Below are positions 42,177 through 51,441 of a stretch of 64,000 nt of DNA, in pieces. Position 1 is the first letter of the stretch, and the number at the start of each line of letters is the position of its first letter. The stretch comes from Cupriavidus sp. WGlv3 (GTDB lineage Bacteria > Pseudomonadota > Gammaproteobacteria > Burkholderiales > Burkholderiaceae). The stretch covers positions 124,001-188,000 of the forward strand of contig NZ_JALHRX010000011.1 in the NCBI RefSeq assembly GCF_023952475.1. Reading direction: 5' to 3'. The position numbers and the translations under genes are program-made. The notes beneath the pieces were generated by a model that worked only from the letters and a program-made list of their open reading frames with translations, did not search any database and was not told the DNA's origin.

Positions 42177-43142
42177 TTATTGCATACTGAGTCCAAGGCG
42201 CTTGACCAGCGCCTTTTCCTTGGTCTGCTCCTGCAGCATGAACTTGCGGAAGTCTTCGGCGTTCTTGTAGTCCGGTTGCATCAGATAGTCGTCCATGATC
42301 TTTTGCACTTCGGGATCACCCATTGCCGCATGAAATGCATCCTGAAGCTTCTTGACGATCTTCGGATCCATGCCGCGGGGCCCCGCCAGACCAATCGGCG
42401 AGGTGATGACGAGAGGGTAGCCGAGTTCCTTCAGGGTTGGTGCGTCAGGAAACAGCTTGCTGCGCTTCTCGGTCCAGACGGCAAGCAGTCTTGCCTTGCC
42501 GCTTTTCACCAATGGGATCCACGTGCCGCCTTCCACCTGTAGCTGCGTGTGTCCGCCCAGCAGGGCGACGCTCGTTTCAGAGCCCGACTTGAACGGCACG
42601 TGCGCGAGGTTGATGCCGGCCATGGCGCTGATCTGTTCCATGCCAAGGTGCGGGGTGGAGCTCTGGCCAGAGGTGCCGTACGTAATGGTGCCGGGATGCT
42701 TCTTCGCCGCGCTGACGACGTCGGCCCAGCTCTTGTAGGGGGACTGCGCCGCCGCCGTGATGGCAAAGGTGTAACCCATCAGGCCAACGATGTACGTGAA
42801 GTCCTTCTCGGGGTCCCAGTTGCTTTTCTGGATAAGCGGCAGGCGGAACAACGGTACCGATACCTGGGCGACGGTATATCCGTCTGGCTTCGCCGTCTTC
42901 GACATGGTCACGGCGCCCAGTGTCCCGCCTACTCCGGGCTTGTTCTCGACCACGAAAGGTTGGCCAAGCCGCCTGGCCGCAGCGTTCGCCAGTGTGCGAA
43001 AGACCACGTCGGTGGATCCGCCCGCCGCCCAGGGAATGACAAGCGTAATCGGGCGATTCGGATAGTCGTCTGCCCAGGCCGCGGTGGTGACGGCAAACGA
43101 TGAAAGGGCAATGATGCCGGCGAGCCTTGCGCTGTACTTCAT
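42177..43142 (-). CDS. Bug/TctC-family periplasmic solute receptor
   Basis: A 321-residue Bug receptor with a Sec signal (LAGIIALSSFAVTTAAWA). The motifs are YPNRPITLVIPWAAGGSTDVVFR, VENKPGVGGTLGAVTMSKTAKPDGYT and HVPFKSGSETSVALLGGH. The start at 43142 follows GGGGAGA. Its promoter region carries a two-part palindromic element (43281-43314) shared with the enolase-superfamily dehydratase at 48141. The receptor is therefore probably co-regulated with that enzyme and may capture the acid it dehydrates. Confidence 0.92.
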   Translation of the reverse strand: MKYSARLAGIIALSSFAVTTAAWADDYPNRPITLVIPWAAGGSTDVVFRTLANAAARRLGQPFVVENKPGVGGTLGAVTMSKTAKPDGYTVAQVSVPLFRLPLIQKSNWDPEKDFTYIVGLMGYTFAITAAAQSPYKSWADVVSAAKKHPGTITYGTSGQSSTPHLGMEQISAMAGINLAHVPFKSGSETSVALLGGHTQLQVEGGTWIPLVKSGKARLLAVWTEKRSKLFPDAPTLKELGYPLVITSPIGLAGPRGMDPKIVKKLQDAFHAAMGDPEVQKIMDDYLMQPDYKNAEDFRKFMLQEQTKEKALVKRLGLSMQ

Positions 43143-43280
43143 GACTGTCTCCCCTGTCTTGAGATCGTATGGATTCATGCACCAGTGAGGCGCGCTGTCG
43201 TGTCCGCAGGCAGGTCATACGGCCAGTCAGCGCGCTTGCATCCTTGGTGCGGCCGAGTCTAGGTTTCGCATGCCGGCAGC

Positions 43281-43314
43281 GTCAATTGACCCCTACCGAA
43301 GCTGACATTTCAGG
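43281..43314 (-). promoter_or_regulatory. Shared two-part operator upstream of Bug gene
   Basis: On the minus strand: CCTGAAATGTCAG (43314-43302), ten bases, GGTCAATTGAC (43291-43281), about 140 bases before the Bug start codon. The same two blocks with identical ten-base spacing occur at 47932-47965 in the same orientation relative to their gene. Each block is nearly palindromic, as expected for a dimeric regulator such as the GntR protein at 47205. Confidence 0.65.
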
Positions 43315-43385
43315 TCCGGCGTTTCCTCCTATTGACAATCCGGTGACGTCGTCAGCGGTCTGTTTCGTCAGCTGGTCGCACTGCG

Positions 43386-44639
43386 TCAGCGCGCAGCGCG
43401 CGCCCGTAAGGACGTCAGCGCGAAGCCGGCCAGTCCCAGGATCGGGCCCGGAACAAGGAGCCATGTGGCGTCCAGGCCGACGCGTTCGATCAGGGCCGTT
43501 GTTGCTGCGATGGACACGACGGTGATGGCGAAGCCGATGGAGTTCTGGATCGCGAGGGCGCTGCCCACTAGTTCCGGCGGGCACGCTTTCGATGCAAGCG
43601 CGGAAAACTGTGGGGAGTCGGCCACGACGGAGGCTCCCCACAGCAGTAGCAAACCGAACAGGGGGATAGGCGACAGGACCTGCCAGCCTAGGGCGAATGC
43701 TATGGCGCACAGCCCGGAAATGCTCAGCGCGGTCAATGCCACCCTGGCGCTACCGACGCGCTGCGAGAAGACGCCACCGATCAGAGAGCCAAGCCCGCCG
43801 ATCCCGATCACAATAAAGGCCAGTCCCGAGACACCGATGTCCGGGAACAGCGTCGGCAATGATGTGCGCGCGACAAGAACGGGTACCACGGTCCAGAAGG
43901 CGTAGAGCTCCCACATATGTCCGAAGTATCCCAGTGTTGCGGCTCGGAATGCATCAATACGGAAGACCTGGAGCACCGAGCGCGGCGCAGCGTCGGCCTT
44001 CTGTGCGTGCTGCGCTTGCCGAGGCTTTATGACCGAGTGGGGACCATCCCCAAGCGCCGCGATCACGCAGGCGCCGAGCAGGGCAAGTACCGAGGAAGCG
44101 GTAATGACAAGCTGCCATGGCAGACCAGCGCCCACCACGCGCATGGCATGCGGTAGCGCGGTGCCGAGGGTCAGCATCGCGACCAGTTGAGCCAGTGCTT
44201 GACCGGTTCGGTGCGGTGCCCAGCCAACAATGAGTTTCATCCCCATTGGATAGATGCCCGCCAGGCAGACCCCCACGCAGAAGCGAAGCGCCGCACCGCT
44301 GGCGAAACCCATCGACAACCAGGCAAAGGCGAGATTGAAGAGCGCCCCCGCAATCGCGCTTCCGACGAAGATCGAACTCGCGCGGAAGCGGTCCGCGCCT
44401 CCGCTCAGGGATATGCCGAGCGTGCCGAGGATGAATCCAAGCTGTACGGCGCTGGTAAGCCAGCCGATGTCGGACTCCGATGCATGCCAGACGCGCATCA
44501 GGTCGGCTGCGGCACTGTTCGCGCTGAACCACAAGGCGGTGCCGAAAAGCTGCGCGATGGCGATCGCCGCGACGGGCCCAATGCCGTGAACCAATAGCCG
44601 TCGAAGCCCCGTGGCTTCCGTAGTTGCGATGGAGGTCAT
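43386..44639 (-). CDS. MFS transporter (CynX/NIMT-like)
   Basis: A 417-residue, twelve-helix major facilitator protein. GPVAAIAIAQLFGTALWFSANSAAADL opens the first helix, SAVQLGFILGTLGISLSGGADRF is the helix 2-3 region, and YFGHMWELYAFWTVVPVLVA starts the second half. It lies on the minus strand upstream of the Bug receptor, but the operator and a 243-bp gap separate them. Substrate unknown. Presumably an organic anion. Confidence 0.87.
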   Translation of the reverse strand: MTSIATTEATGLRRLLVHGIGPVAAIAIAQLFGTALWFSANSAAADLMRVWHASESDIGWLTSAVQLGFILGTLGISLSGGADRFRASSIFVGSAIAGALFNLAFAWLSMGFASGAALRFCVGVCLAGIYPMGMKLIVGWAPHRTGQALAQLVAMLTLGTALPHAMRVVGAGLPWQLVITASSVLALLGACVIAALGDGPHSVIKPRQAQHAQKADAAPRSVLQVFRIDAFRAATLGYFGHMWELYAFWTVVPVLVARTSLPTLFPDIGVSGLAFIVIGIGGLGSLIGGVFSQRVGSARVALTALSISGLCAIAFALGWQVLSPIPLFGLLLLWGASVVADSPQFSALASKACPPELVGSALAIQNSIGFAITVVSIAATTALIERVGLDATWLLVPGPILGLAGFALTSLRARAAR

Positions 44640-44839
44640 TTGGAGTGATTGGCCGGGCAGGCCGATGCCTGCCGAGCGGCCGGGGAGGGACGTTGTTCCG
44701 GGAACAGGCAGGCGCCGCCTTGGCCCTGGCTGGACGCGGCGATCCTGGCATGCGCGGGAGCGAAGCAGGCCGGAGGAACGGCGAGAATCGACGGCCCCCC
44801 TTTGCGCTGTCGCTCAGTGGAGTCGTCCGTGGTGCGGCG

Positions 44840-46165
44840 TCAGGCCGCGGCGAGACCTTCCAGCCAGCTTGCGTCGCGGGGCGAGGGGCGGCGATGCAGC
44901 CGCTTGCTGAGCAGCGCCCGCGCCTTGGCCGCGTTATCGCTGCGCATCCATGCAACCAGCAGGGTGTCTTCCACGACCTCCCGCTGCGCCGCGCTGCCAC
45001 CGATACGCACAACTTCGTGCGCCATGGGTTCCAGGAGGCTGGCGCAACCCAGGTAGTCTTGTTCGGCGAATGCCAGCGCAGCGCGGCAGATGGTCGGCAC
45101 CACGGGACCGGCGGGAAGCTTTGCCGCCTCGATGAGTGCGTTCAGCGCCTCGACGCGCGCCTCGAGCGCAGCCCTGTCGCCACTGGCTGCCGCCACCAGC
45201 GCCATGTGAACGTCCGCGAACGGGAAGCCGGGCTGCTGGAAGTACCGCGAAGCATAGGCCGATGCATCCTGCCAGAGTCCCGCTGGCACCGGATGCCCGT
45301 AAGCCTGGAAGCGCCACAAGAACGAGGCCGTATCGCTCACAACATTGATCGGCACGCCAAGGGTGTTAGAGGGCGCGACGTACTGGTCATAAATCCCGAG
45401 CGCCTGCTCTGTGTCGCCCCGCTCCAGCGCAACCAGCGCGGCGTGCCAGGCGATGTGGCTGTGAAGGACGCCGCTGCGGTCGTAGCCGGGCAGCCAGTCC
45501 TCGATCAGCGCTTCCGCCTCGGTGCCAGCGCCGGCTTCATACAACACGTGTGTGAGCGCATGAACCGCGTTGACATTGTTCCGTCGCAATTGCAGCGCGC
45601 GCTCGGCGAAGGCGCGACCGCGGACGACATCCCCATTCTCTCCATGCGCCCAGCCGCGATAGGTCAGGAACCACCAGTCATCCGCGTCGAAATGCGCAGC
45701 ATGATGCTCGCACAGGTCCACGCGTGCCTGGTCGTGGTCGGCCATGCCGGAGAATGCAAGCAAGCCGAAGGCGCCCAGCGGCAGAGAGAGGATCAGGATG
45801 TCCCGCGGCCAGCGGTCGGCGTGCTCGAGGGCGCCGGCCAGCGCCGTGGCCGACTGGCCGTGGATGGCCCGCCTCAGGACTTCGACATGGCTGCGCTCGC
45901 GCTCGGTGCCATGGCGCGCCGCCAGCTCCTCGGCGACGGCAATCTTCCCCTTGGCGTCGGCCGCCTCGGCGCGGATGGCGTGCAAGCGTGCGCGCGCAGC
46001 GTAGGCGAGCGCGAAATCCGGATCGGCCGCAATGGCGGCGTCGAGCGTCGCTGCCGCGTCCGGCCACAGGGACAGCAGCAGGTCGATGCCGGTCCGGTAC
46101 CGGTCCGCGGCGACGTCAGAGGTCGTGGAGAGTTGCAGACCGTACCGGTCTTCGAAGCGCGCCAT
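44840..46165 (-). CDS. TTC38-like tetratricopeptide repeat protein
   Basis: A 441-residue soluble helical-repeat protein starting MARFEDRYGLQLSTTSDVAADRYRTG. It contains LPLGAFGLLAFSGMADHDQ and HALTHVLYEAGAGTEAEALIEDWLP, typical of bacterial homologues of TTC38, a family with unknown biochemical role. No signal peptide or catalytic motif is seen. The start at 46165 follows AGGAG at ten bases. It is divergent from an AraC-type regulator, its likely controller. Confidence 0.82.
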   Translation of the reverse strand: MARFEDRYGLQLSTTSDVAADRYRTGIDLLLSLWPDAAATLDAAIAADPDFALAYAARARLHAIRAEAADAKGKIAVAEELAARHGTERERSHVEVLRRAIHGQSATALAGALEHADRWPRDILILSLPLGAFGLLAFSGMADHDQARVDLCEHHAAHFDADDWWFLTYRGWAHGENGDVVRGRAFAERALQLRRNNVNAVHALTHVLYEAGAGTEAEALIEDWLPGYDRSGVLHSHIAWHAALVALERGDTEQALGIYDQYVAPSNTLGVPINVVSDTASFLWRFQAYGHPVPAGLWQDASAYASRYFQQPGFPFADVHMALVAAASGDRAALEARVEALNALIEAAKLPAGPVVPTICRAALAFAEQDYLGCASLLEPMAHEVVRIGGSAAQREVVEDTLLVAWMRSDNAAKARALLSKRLHRRPSPRDASWLEGLAAA

Positions 46166-46332
46166 AAAACTATTCACTCCTGTGAGATCAAGGCCTGGGG
46201 CAAGCGGCAGCCTCCGGGTGCGCGGTGCATGCCGGAGGATCGCCATGCCAACTATTAAAGCCGAAGCCGTGCTGGCCGTCTTTCGACTAACGGTCAATCT
46301 ATATAGAATAACTGCCAAGGGAGGGCAGGACC

Positions 46333-47187
46333 ATGAGATGGGACACCATTGAGGCACCACACGGCGTAGCGCCGCCGCGGCCAATGACCGTGCGAGCGCA
46401 GTCGATTCCGCCACGCCATGCTTTTCCGGATCACGCCCATGCATGGCACCAGGTGGTCTATGCGATATCAGGTGCCTTGACCGTCACCATGCCCGGCGGC
46501 TCCTTTGTCATTTCTCCCGAACAGGCAGCTTGGCTGCCCACGGGGCTCCGGCACCGCGTCGGCTCGCTGCTGGGAGCGGAGTTTCGAAGTCTCTGGATCA
46601 GTGATGGCGTGGGCGGCGAGTTGCCGTTTGCCCAGGCGACTGTCTTCCGGGTCTCGGCCCTGCTGAAGGCGCTGATCGTCGAGGCGGCCGCGATCGATGG
46701 CACAGAAGACGTCGACGGCTACACCGGACGCGTCACGCATCTGATCATTGACCAGCTGCGCAGGGCCGAGGCGATTCCCGCCGCGCTGCCGTGGCCGCGC
46801 AGCGCGCCGTTGACGGCGCTGTGCGAGGCGCTGTACGCCGATCCTGCGGACGCCCGCGGACCGGAAGATTGGGGCCAGGTGCTTGGAATGTCGGCGAGGA
46901 CGCTTTCCAGGCGCTTTGTCGGCGAGACCGGCATATCGCTACGTTCGTGGCGCCGCCGCATGCGCCTGTTCCGGGCGATTGAACTGTTGTGCGGCGGGAT
47001 GAGCGTGACGCGCACGGCGATGGAGCTGGGCTACGGTTCCACCTCCGCGTTCGTCTACGCCTTCCGCCTCGACATGGGTTGCGGTCCGCAGGCGTTCATG
47101 CGCGGACGCGGTGACGAGGGCGACCGCCCTGTCGTGCTCGCGCCTGCGGCGATATCATCTGGCGCGCGCCGGTCATTGCCGGTTTGA
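46333..47187 (+). CDS. AraC-family regulator with cupin sensor domain
   Basis: A 284-residue regulator. The N-terminal cupin-like domain is PDHAHAWHQVVYAISGALTVTMPGG. The C-terminal double HTH includes LGMSARTLSRRFVGETGISLRSWRRRMRLFRAIELL and MELGYGSTSAFVYAFRLDMGCGPQAF, the AraC signature. It is divergent from the TTC38-like gene and 17 bp before the GntR gene. The cupin probably senses a small molecule; its identity is unknown. Confidence 0.9.
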   Translation: MRWDTIEAPHGVAPPRPMTVRAQSIPPRHAFPDHAHAWHQVVYAISGALTVTMPGGSFVISPEQAAWLPTGLRHRVGSLLGAEFRSLWISDGVGGELPFAQATVFRVSALLKALIVEAAAIDGTEDVDGYTGRVTHLIIDQLRRAEAIPAALPWPRSAPLTALCEALYADPADARGPEDWGQVLGMSARTLSRRFVGETGISLRSWRRRMRLFRAIELLCGGMSVTRTAMELGYGSTSAFVYAFRLDMGCGPQAFMRGRGDEGDRPVVLAPAAISSGARRSLPV

Positions 47188-47204
47188 GACTCGGGGAGAC
47201 AGCC

Positions 47205-47873
47205 GTGCCAATGCATCTGGAAGAGGCCAGCCACGAACTTGAGATACAGGAGCGGATCAAGTCGCTGATCGTCCAGGGCGAGTTCGAGATGGGCCAGAAG
47301 GTCAGCGAGGAACAGCTGGCCCAGCGCCTGGGCATCGGCAAGGCGCCGGTTCGCCGTGCCATTGCATCGCTCGCCGCGATCGGCATCATTCAGGTCAGGC
47401 CGCGCATCGGCACCTTTATCTTCTCGCTGGACGAAGCGGAATTCGATCAGCTGAACCTGGTCAGGGCGTTGCTCGAATGCGCAGCCATCAGGCTGGCAAT
47501 GGCCGCGGATGCGCGCGGATTTGCACAGGCCATGCGCCTGAACGTTGCCCGCGCGCAGGCGCTGGATTTCAAGGACAACTACCGGCGCGCCTACCGCGAG
47601 CTGGACCGGGAATTCCACAAGCTGTCCTTCGTCTATGCCGCCAACCCATACCTGACGGACGCCTACGAGACCCTGGACATCAAGATCTGGGCCATGAGGA
47701 GTCTGCTGACGTTCCCCGACTCCCACTTTCAATCCTCGCTCGCCGCGCACACGGCCATCGTCGCGTCGCTGGAAGCTGGCGACGTGCAAGGCGCCTGCGA
47801 CCGGCTGCAGGAACATATCCGCAAGAGCTTCTCGGAGCGCGAACGCAATCTGCTGAGCCAGATCGATTCGTAG
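47205..47873 (+). CDS. GntR-family (FadR/FCD) transcriptional regulator
   Basis: A 222-residue GntR regulator. The winged helix reads QERIKSLIVQGEFEMGQKVSEEQLAQRLGIGKAPVRRAIASLAAIG, followed by an FCD effector domain with metal-site residues in ELDREFHKLSFVYAANPYL and SLAAHTAIVASLEAGD. The GTG at 47205 is chosen because GGGGAG lies eight bases upstream; ATG 47211 and TTG 47184 are alternatives. A two-part palindrome lies just downstream, before the dehydratase gene, and again before the Bug gene at 43142. Regulators of this family commonly repress such sugar-acid genes. Confidence 0.9.
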   Translation: MPMHLEEASHELEIQERIKSLIVQGEFEMGQKVSEEQLAQRLGIGKAPVRRAIASLAAIGIIQVRPRIGTFIFSLDEAEFDQLNLVRALLECAAIRLAMAADARGFAQAMRLNVARAQALDFKDNYRRAYRELDREFHKLSFVYAANPYLTDAYETLDIKIWAMRSLLTFPDSHFQSSLAAHTAIVASLEAGDVQGACDRLQEHIRKSFSERERNLLSQIDS

Positions 47874-47931
47874 CCTTCGCAGCGCGCTGCGCCTTCAGCC
47901 CCTGCGCTCGTCAATCAGGGGAAACGTCAGG

Positions 47932-47966
47932 CCTGACATGTCAGGTCGCGTGCCGGTCAATTGACC
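47932..47966 (+). promoter_or_regulatory. Shared two-part operator upstream of dehydratase gene
   Basis: CCTGACATGTCAG (47932-47944; with the next G a perfect 14-bp palindrome), ten bases, then GGTCAATTGACC (47955-47966), a perfect 12-bp palindrome. It lies 59 bp after the GntR stop and 174 bp before the dehydratase start. The same arrangement is found before the Bug gene (43281-43314). Confidence 0.7.
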
Positions 47967-48140
47967 ATGCGCTCGCCCGATTTCTACACTCGCTCGCGAC
48001 GAGTCGTGATCGGTGGCGAGTACGGATCCCTGCCCTTGCCACGACATCAGCGACTCGCTTTCCCGGTCCGTAACGCGCAGGCCAGCGCTTCGGCGCACGC
48101 ACAGAGCGTTGTTGGATAAGCGATCACTCGTGGAGTAGAC

Positions 48141-49343
48141 ATGAAGATTACGAAAGTGGAGATTTTCGATTGCGAAGTCAATCGGAAGGATGCATCGATG
48201 GCGAAGTTCAACCCGGTCCTGCTCCGGGTGCACACGGATGCCGGTATCAGTGGCATCGGTGAGGTGGGTCTTGCCTATGGCGCCGGCGCCAAGGCGGCCG
48301 TTGGCATCCTGCGGGATTTCGCCTCGTTCATTATCGGCAGGGATCCCATGAAGGTCGAAGCCATCTGGGAGCTGCTGTTCCGCACCACCTACTGGGGCGC
48401 CGGCGGCGGGCCCGTGATCTACGGCGGCATGAGTGCCATCGATATCGCGCTGTGGGACATCCGCGGGCAGGTAATGGGGCAGCCGATCTATCAGCTGTTA
48501 GGCGGCAAGACCAATGATGATCTGCGCACGTACGCCAGCCAGCTCCAGTTCGGCTGGGGCGATGTGTACTCGCAAAACGTCACGCCCGACCAGTACGCGG
48601 CCAGCGCCCGCGCTGCCATCGAGGAGGGCTACGATGCGGTCAAGGTGGATCCGCTCCAGATCGGACGGGATGGCGTGAAGACGGGCGTCACCAGGATCAA
48701 CCAGAAGCACTATGGCCTGTTGAGCCATGCCGAGCTTGAGATGGGCGTCGAACGCATCGCGGCGATTCGCGAAGCGGTCGGTCCCGGTGTGGATATCATC
48801 TGCGAGATTCATTCGCTACTGGGAACAAACTCCGCGATCCAGTTTGCCAACGCGATCGAGCCGTACAACATCTTCTACTACGAAGAGCCGGTGAACCCGC
48901 TGAACGCGAAGAACTTCGAGAAGATCGCCAGCAAGACGTCGATTCCGCTGGCGACGGGCGAGCGCTCCTATACCCGTTGGGGTTATCGCGAACTGCTCGA
49001 GAAGCAGGCGCTGGCGGTCGTCCAGCCCGACCTGTGCCTGGCAGGGGGCATCACGGAAGGCAAGAAGATCTGCGACATGGCCAATGTCTATGACGCCACG
49101 GTCCAGATCCACATCTGCGGCGGGCCGGTGTCGACGGCTGCGGCCCTGCATGTCGAAGCCGTTGTGCCGAACTTCGTGATTCATGAACATCATACCTATG
49201 CCTTGAAGTCATGCGTGCGCGAACTGTGCGTGCATGACTATCAGCCGGAAAGGGGGCGTTTCACGGTGCCTGATGCGCCAGGCCTCGGTCAGGCATTGAA
49301 CGATGAAGTCGTGAAGGACTACCTCGCTTATTCGATCGAATAA
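48141..49343 (+). CDS. Enolase-superfamily sugar-acid dehydratase-like protein
   Basis: A 400-residue paralogue of the protein at 31185, sharing RTYASQLQF, EEGYDAVKVDPL and EHHTYALK blocks. The catalytic set reads K168-x-D170, E222 with H224 (CEIHSL), E248/E249 (YYEEP), E274 (ATGER), D297 (QPDLCL) and H324 (IHICGGP). The pattern fits acid-sugar dehydratases of the mandelate racemase subgroup; the exact acid is unknown. GGAG precedes the ATG. The promoter element is shared with a Bug receptor at 42177, so uptake and dehydration of the same acid is likely. Confidence 0.88.
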   Translation: MKITKVEIFDCEVNRKDASMAKFNPVLLRVHTDAGISGIGEVGLAYGAGAKAAVGILRDFASFIIGRDPMKVEAIWELLFRTTYWGAGGGPVIYGGMSAIDIALWDIRGQVMGQPIYQLLGGKTNDDLRTYASQLQFGWGDVYSQNVTPDQYAASARAAIEEGYDAVKVDPLQIGRDGVKTGVTRINQKHYGLLSHAELEMGVERIAAIREAVGPGVDIICEIHSLLGTNSAIQFANAIEPYNIFYYEEPVNPLNAKNFEKIASKTSIPLATGERSYTRWGYRELLEKQALAVVQPDLCLAGGITEGKKICDMANVYDATVQIHICGGPVSTAAALHVEAVVPNFVIHEHHTYALKSCVRELCVHDYQPERGRFTVPDAPGLGQALNDEVVKDYLAYSIE

Positions 49344-49377
49344 AGTTTCGAGCCGGCGCCGCTGCAACGGGATAGGG

Positions 49378-50298
49378 CTATTCGCTGGGTAAGGCCGCTT
49401 CACTCAGCAGCCAGTTCCGGAATGCCTGCAACCGCGGCAAGCCGGCGCTCTCCGGCCGATAAACGACGTAGTAGGCCAACTCGGAAGGGAATTTCAACTT
49501 TGGGAAAAGCCGAACCACGCGCCCGGCCGCCAAATCGTCGCGAGCCATGACGCTGCGCGCCAGCGCCACGCCGCGTCCTTCGCTTGCTGCCTGCAACACG
49601 GCTGCGGAGTTGTTGATCTTCATGCCGCGCGAAGTCGCTACACCGGAGACGCCCATTTTCTGAAACCACTGGCTCCATGTGGGGAAGCCCGCATGGCCAT
49701 CCATGGAGAGATCGTGAATAAGGGTGACGCCATCCAGATCACCGGGGCGGCGCAGCTTTCGATGCTGCCGCAGCAGCTCGGGCGAGCAAACCGGGTACAC
49801 CTCCTCCTCCATGAGCTTTTCCGCAGTCAGTCCGGGCCACGTGCCGGTACCGTACCGCACGCCGATGTCCACCCGCTGCGCCACGAAGTCCACAGGCTTG
49901 AGGTTGGTTTCCAGCCGAATATCAGTATCAGGGCAGATGGCCTGGAAGCGCTCAAAGCGTGGCAGCAGCCATTTGGCAGCGAAAGCGGGGCTGACCGTGA
50001 CGGTCAGTACTCCACGGACGGAACCCTCCTGCAGCCGTTCCAGGCCCAGGGATAGCCTGTCAAATCCGGCTCGGATGTCCGGCAATGCGCGCAGTGCGGC
50101 ATCCGTGGCAGAAAGCCGTGCCCGACCACTGTTGCCCCGGACGAACAGCGGGGAGCCAAGCCAATCCTCCAGGCCCCGAACCAACTGACCAACGGCGGCA
50201 GGCGTGACGTTGAGCTCCTCCGCTGCTGCGGAGAAGCTCTCGTGTCGTGCGCTGGCTTCAAAGGCGCGCAGCGCGTTCAGATGGACCGGAAGCTTCAT
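49378..50298 (-). CDS. GcvA-like LysR-family regulator
   Basis: A 306-residue LysR protein of the GcvA branch, recognisable from LNALRAFEASARHESFSAAAEELNVTPAAVGQLVRGLEDWLG and LFVRGNSGRARLSATD. The effector domain has VSPAFAAKWLLPRFERFQ and VDIGVRYGTGTWPGL. It is convergent with the dehydratase gene (34 bp between stops) and divergent from the SDR-led oxidative operon, which it probably controls. Confidence 0.92.
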   Translation of the reverse strand: MKLPVHLNALRAFEASARHESFSAAAEELNVTPAAVGQLVRGLEDWLGSPLFVRGNSGRARLSATDAALRALPDIRAGFDRLSLGLERLQEGSVRGVLTVTVSPAFAAKWLLPRFERFQAICPDTDIRLETNLKPVDFVAQRVDIGVRYGTGTWPGLTAEKLMEEEVYPVCSPELLRQHRKLRRPGDLDGVTLIHDLSMDGHAGFPTWSQWFQKMGVSGVATSRGMKINNSAAVLQAASEGRGVALARSVMARDDLAAGRVVRLFPKLKFPSELAYYVVYRPESAGLPRLQAFRNWLLSEAALPSE

Positions 50299-50600
50299 CT
50301 CGGTAAATTTTTTCTTTCAATCGCGGAAATTTTATCTCGTTTGCCGGGGGGTTGGGTTTAGCGAAGAATTGGCGGTTATGGAGCACAGATGATGATCGGA
50401 TGGTCACGCATCCCGAGAGCCGATGACGCATCCATGGGCGGATAGTTTCCCTTCCAGATGGCATTGGGCCATCGATGATGGCGGCACGCTGACTCGACGC
50501 ATGTCGGTCGCTCAGGTCAGGACATCAAGTTGCATGACCTGCCTCGCCGTGCTCCTTTTTTAAACCCGATTTCGTTATCGGACAGGCAGAGGGATTTCAT
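50299..50600 (+). promoter_or_regulatory. Divergent promoter region before the SDR operon
   Basis: A 302-bp gene-free gap between the LysR start and the SDR start. The LysR-proximal 60 bases are rich in T and A (runs of T near 50307-50315), fitting divergent promoters. No perfect long dyad was found by eye, and no gene is supported here. Confidence 0.4.
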
Positions 50601-51374
50601 ATGAGCAATCAGTTCAAGGGCAAGAAGCTGCTGGTCGTCGGCGGCACCAGCGGAATGGGGCTGGAGACCGCTCGCATGGTGCTCGCCGAAGGCGGCAGCG
50701 TGGTGATCGTGGGCAATCGCCCCGAAAAGACCGAGGCGGCGCGCAGCGAGTTAGCCGCGCTGGGGCGGGTCTGGGCACTGACGGTAAACCTCGCCAGCGA
50801 TGAGGGCGTCCGCGCACTGCTTGAAGCCGTCGACGGGCAGCATGCCGACATCGACCTGCTGGTGAACGCCGCCGGCGTGTTCTTTCCAAAGCCATTCCTG
50901 GAACATTCGGAGGCTGACTACGACCATTACATGAAGATCAACAAGGCGTTCTTCTTCATTACCCAACGCGTCGCAGGCAACCTGGTCGCGCAAGGCAAAA
51001 CCGGCGCCATCGTCAACATCGGCTCGATGTGGGCCAGGCAGGCGATTGCAGCCACGCCATCTTCGGCGTATTCGATGGCCAAAGCCGGCCTGCATTCGCT
51101 GACGCAGCATGTGGCGATGGAGCTGGCCTCCAAAAACATCCGCGTCAACGCGGTGTCGCCTGCCGTGGTCGAGACGCCGATCTACGAGGGCTTTATTCCC
51201 AAGGCTGAAGTACATGGCGCCCTGCAAGGCTTCAACAACTTCCATCCCATCGGCCGCGTCGGCACCCCGCGGGACGTTGCCGAAGCGGTCGTTTTCCTGC
51301 TCTCCGACAAGGCGCGCTGGGTGACGGGCGCCATCTGGGACGTGGATGGCGGCGTGATGGCTGGCCGCAACTGA
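50601..51374 (+). CDS. Short-chain dehydrogenase/reductase
   Basis: A 257-residue classical SDR. Cofactor motif [16 protein letters not shown] (residues 12-27), NAAG at 89-92, catalytic S142, Y157 and K161 (AYSMAKAG), and the C-terminal [17 protein letters not shown]. The residues after strand two (NRPEK) suggest NADP preference. It heads an operon with a small ABM-like protein, a CMD protein, a bicupin, an amine oxidase and an alcohol dehydrogenase. The substrate is an alcohol or ketone not identifiable from sequence. Confidence 0.92.
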   Translation: MSNQFKGKKLLVVGGTSGMGLETARMVLAEGGSVVIVGNRPEKTEAARSELAALGRVWALTVNLASDEGVRALLEAVDGQHADIDLLVNAAGVFFPKPFLEHSEADYDHYMKINKAFFFITQRVAGNLVAQGKTGAIVNIGSMWARQAIAATPSSAYSMAKAGLHSLTQHVAMELASKNIRVNAVSPAVVETPIYEGFIPKAEVHGALQGFNNFHPIGRVGTPRDVAEAVVFLLSDKARWVTGAIWDVDGGVMAGRN

Positions 51375-51441
51375 TGCGTGGGGCGAGCGCTTGCCGTTTG
51401 CCTCCCTTGTTTTCCTAACCACCTGACTCGGAGAGCAACGT

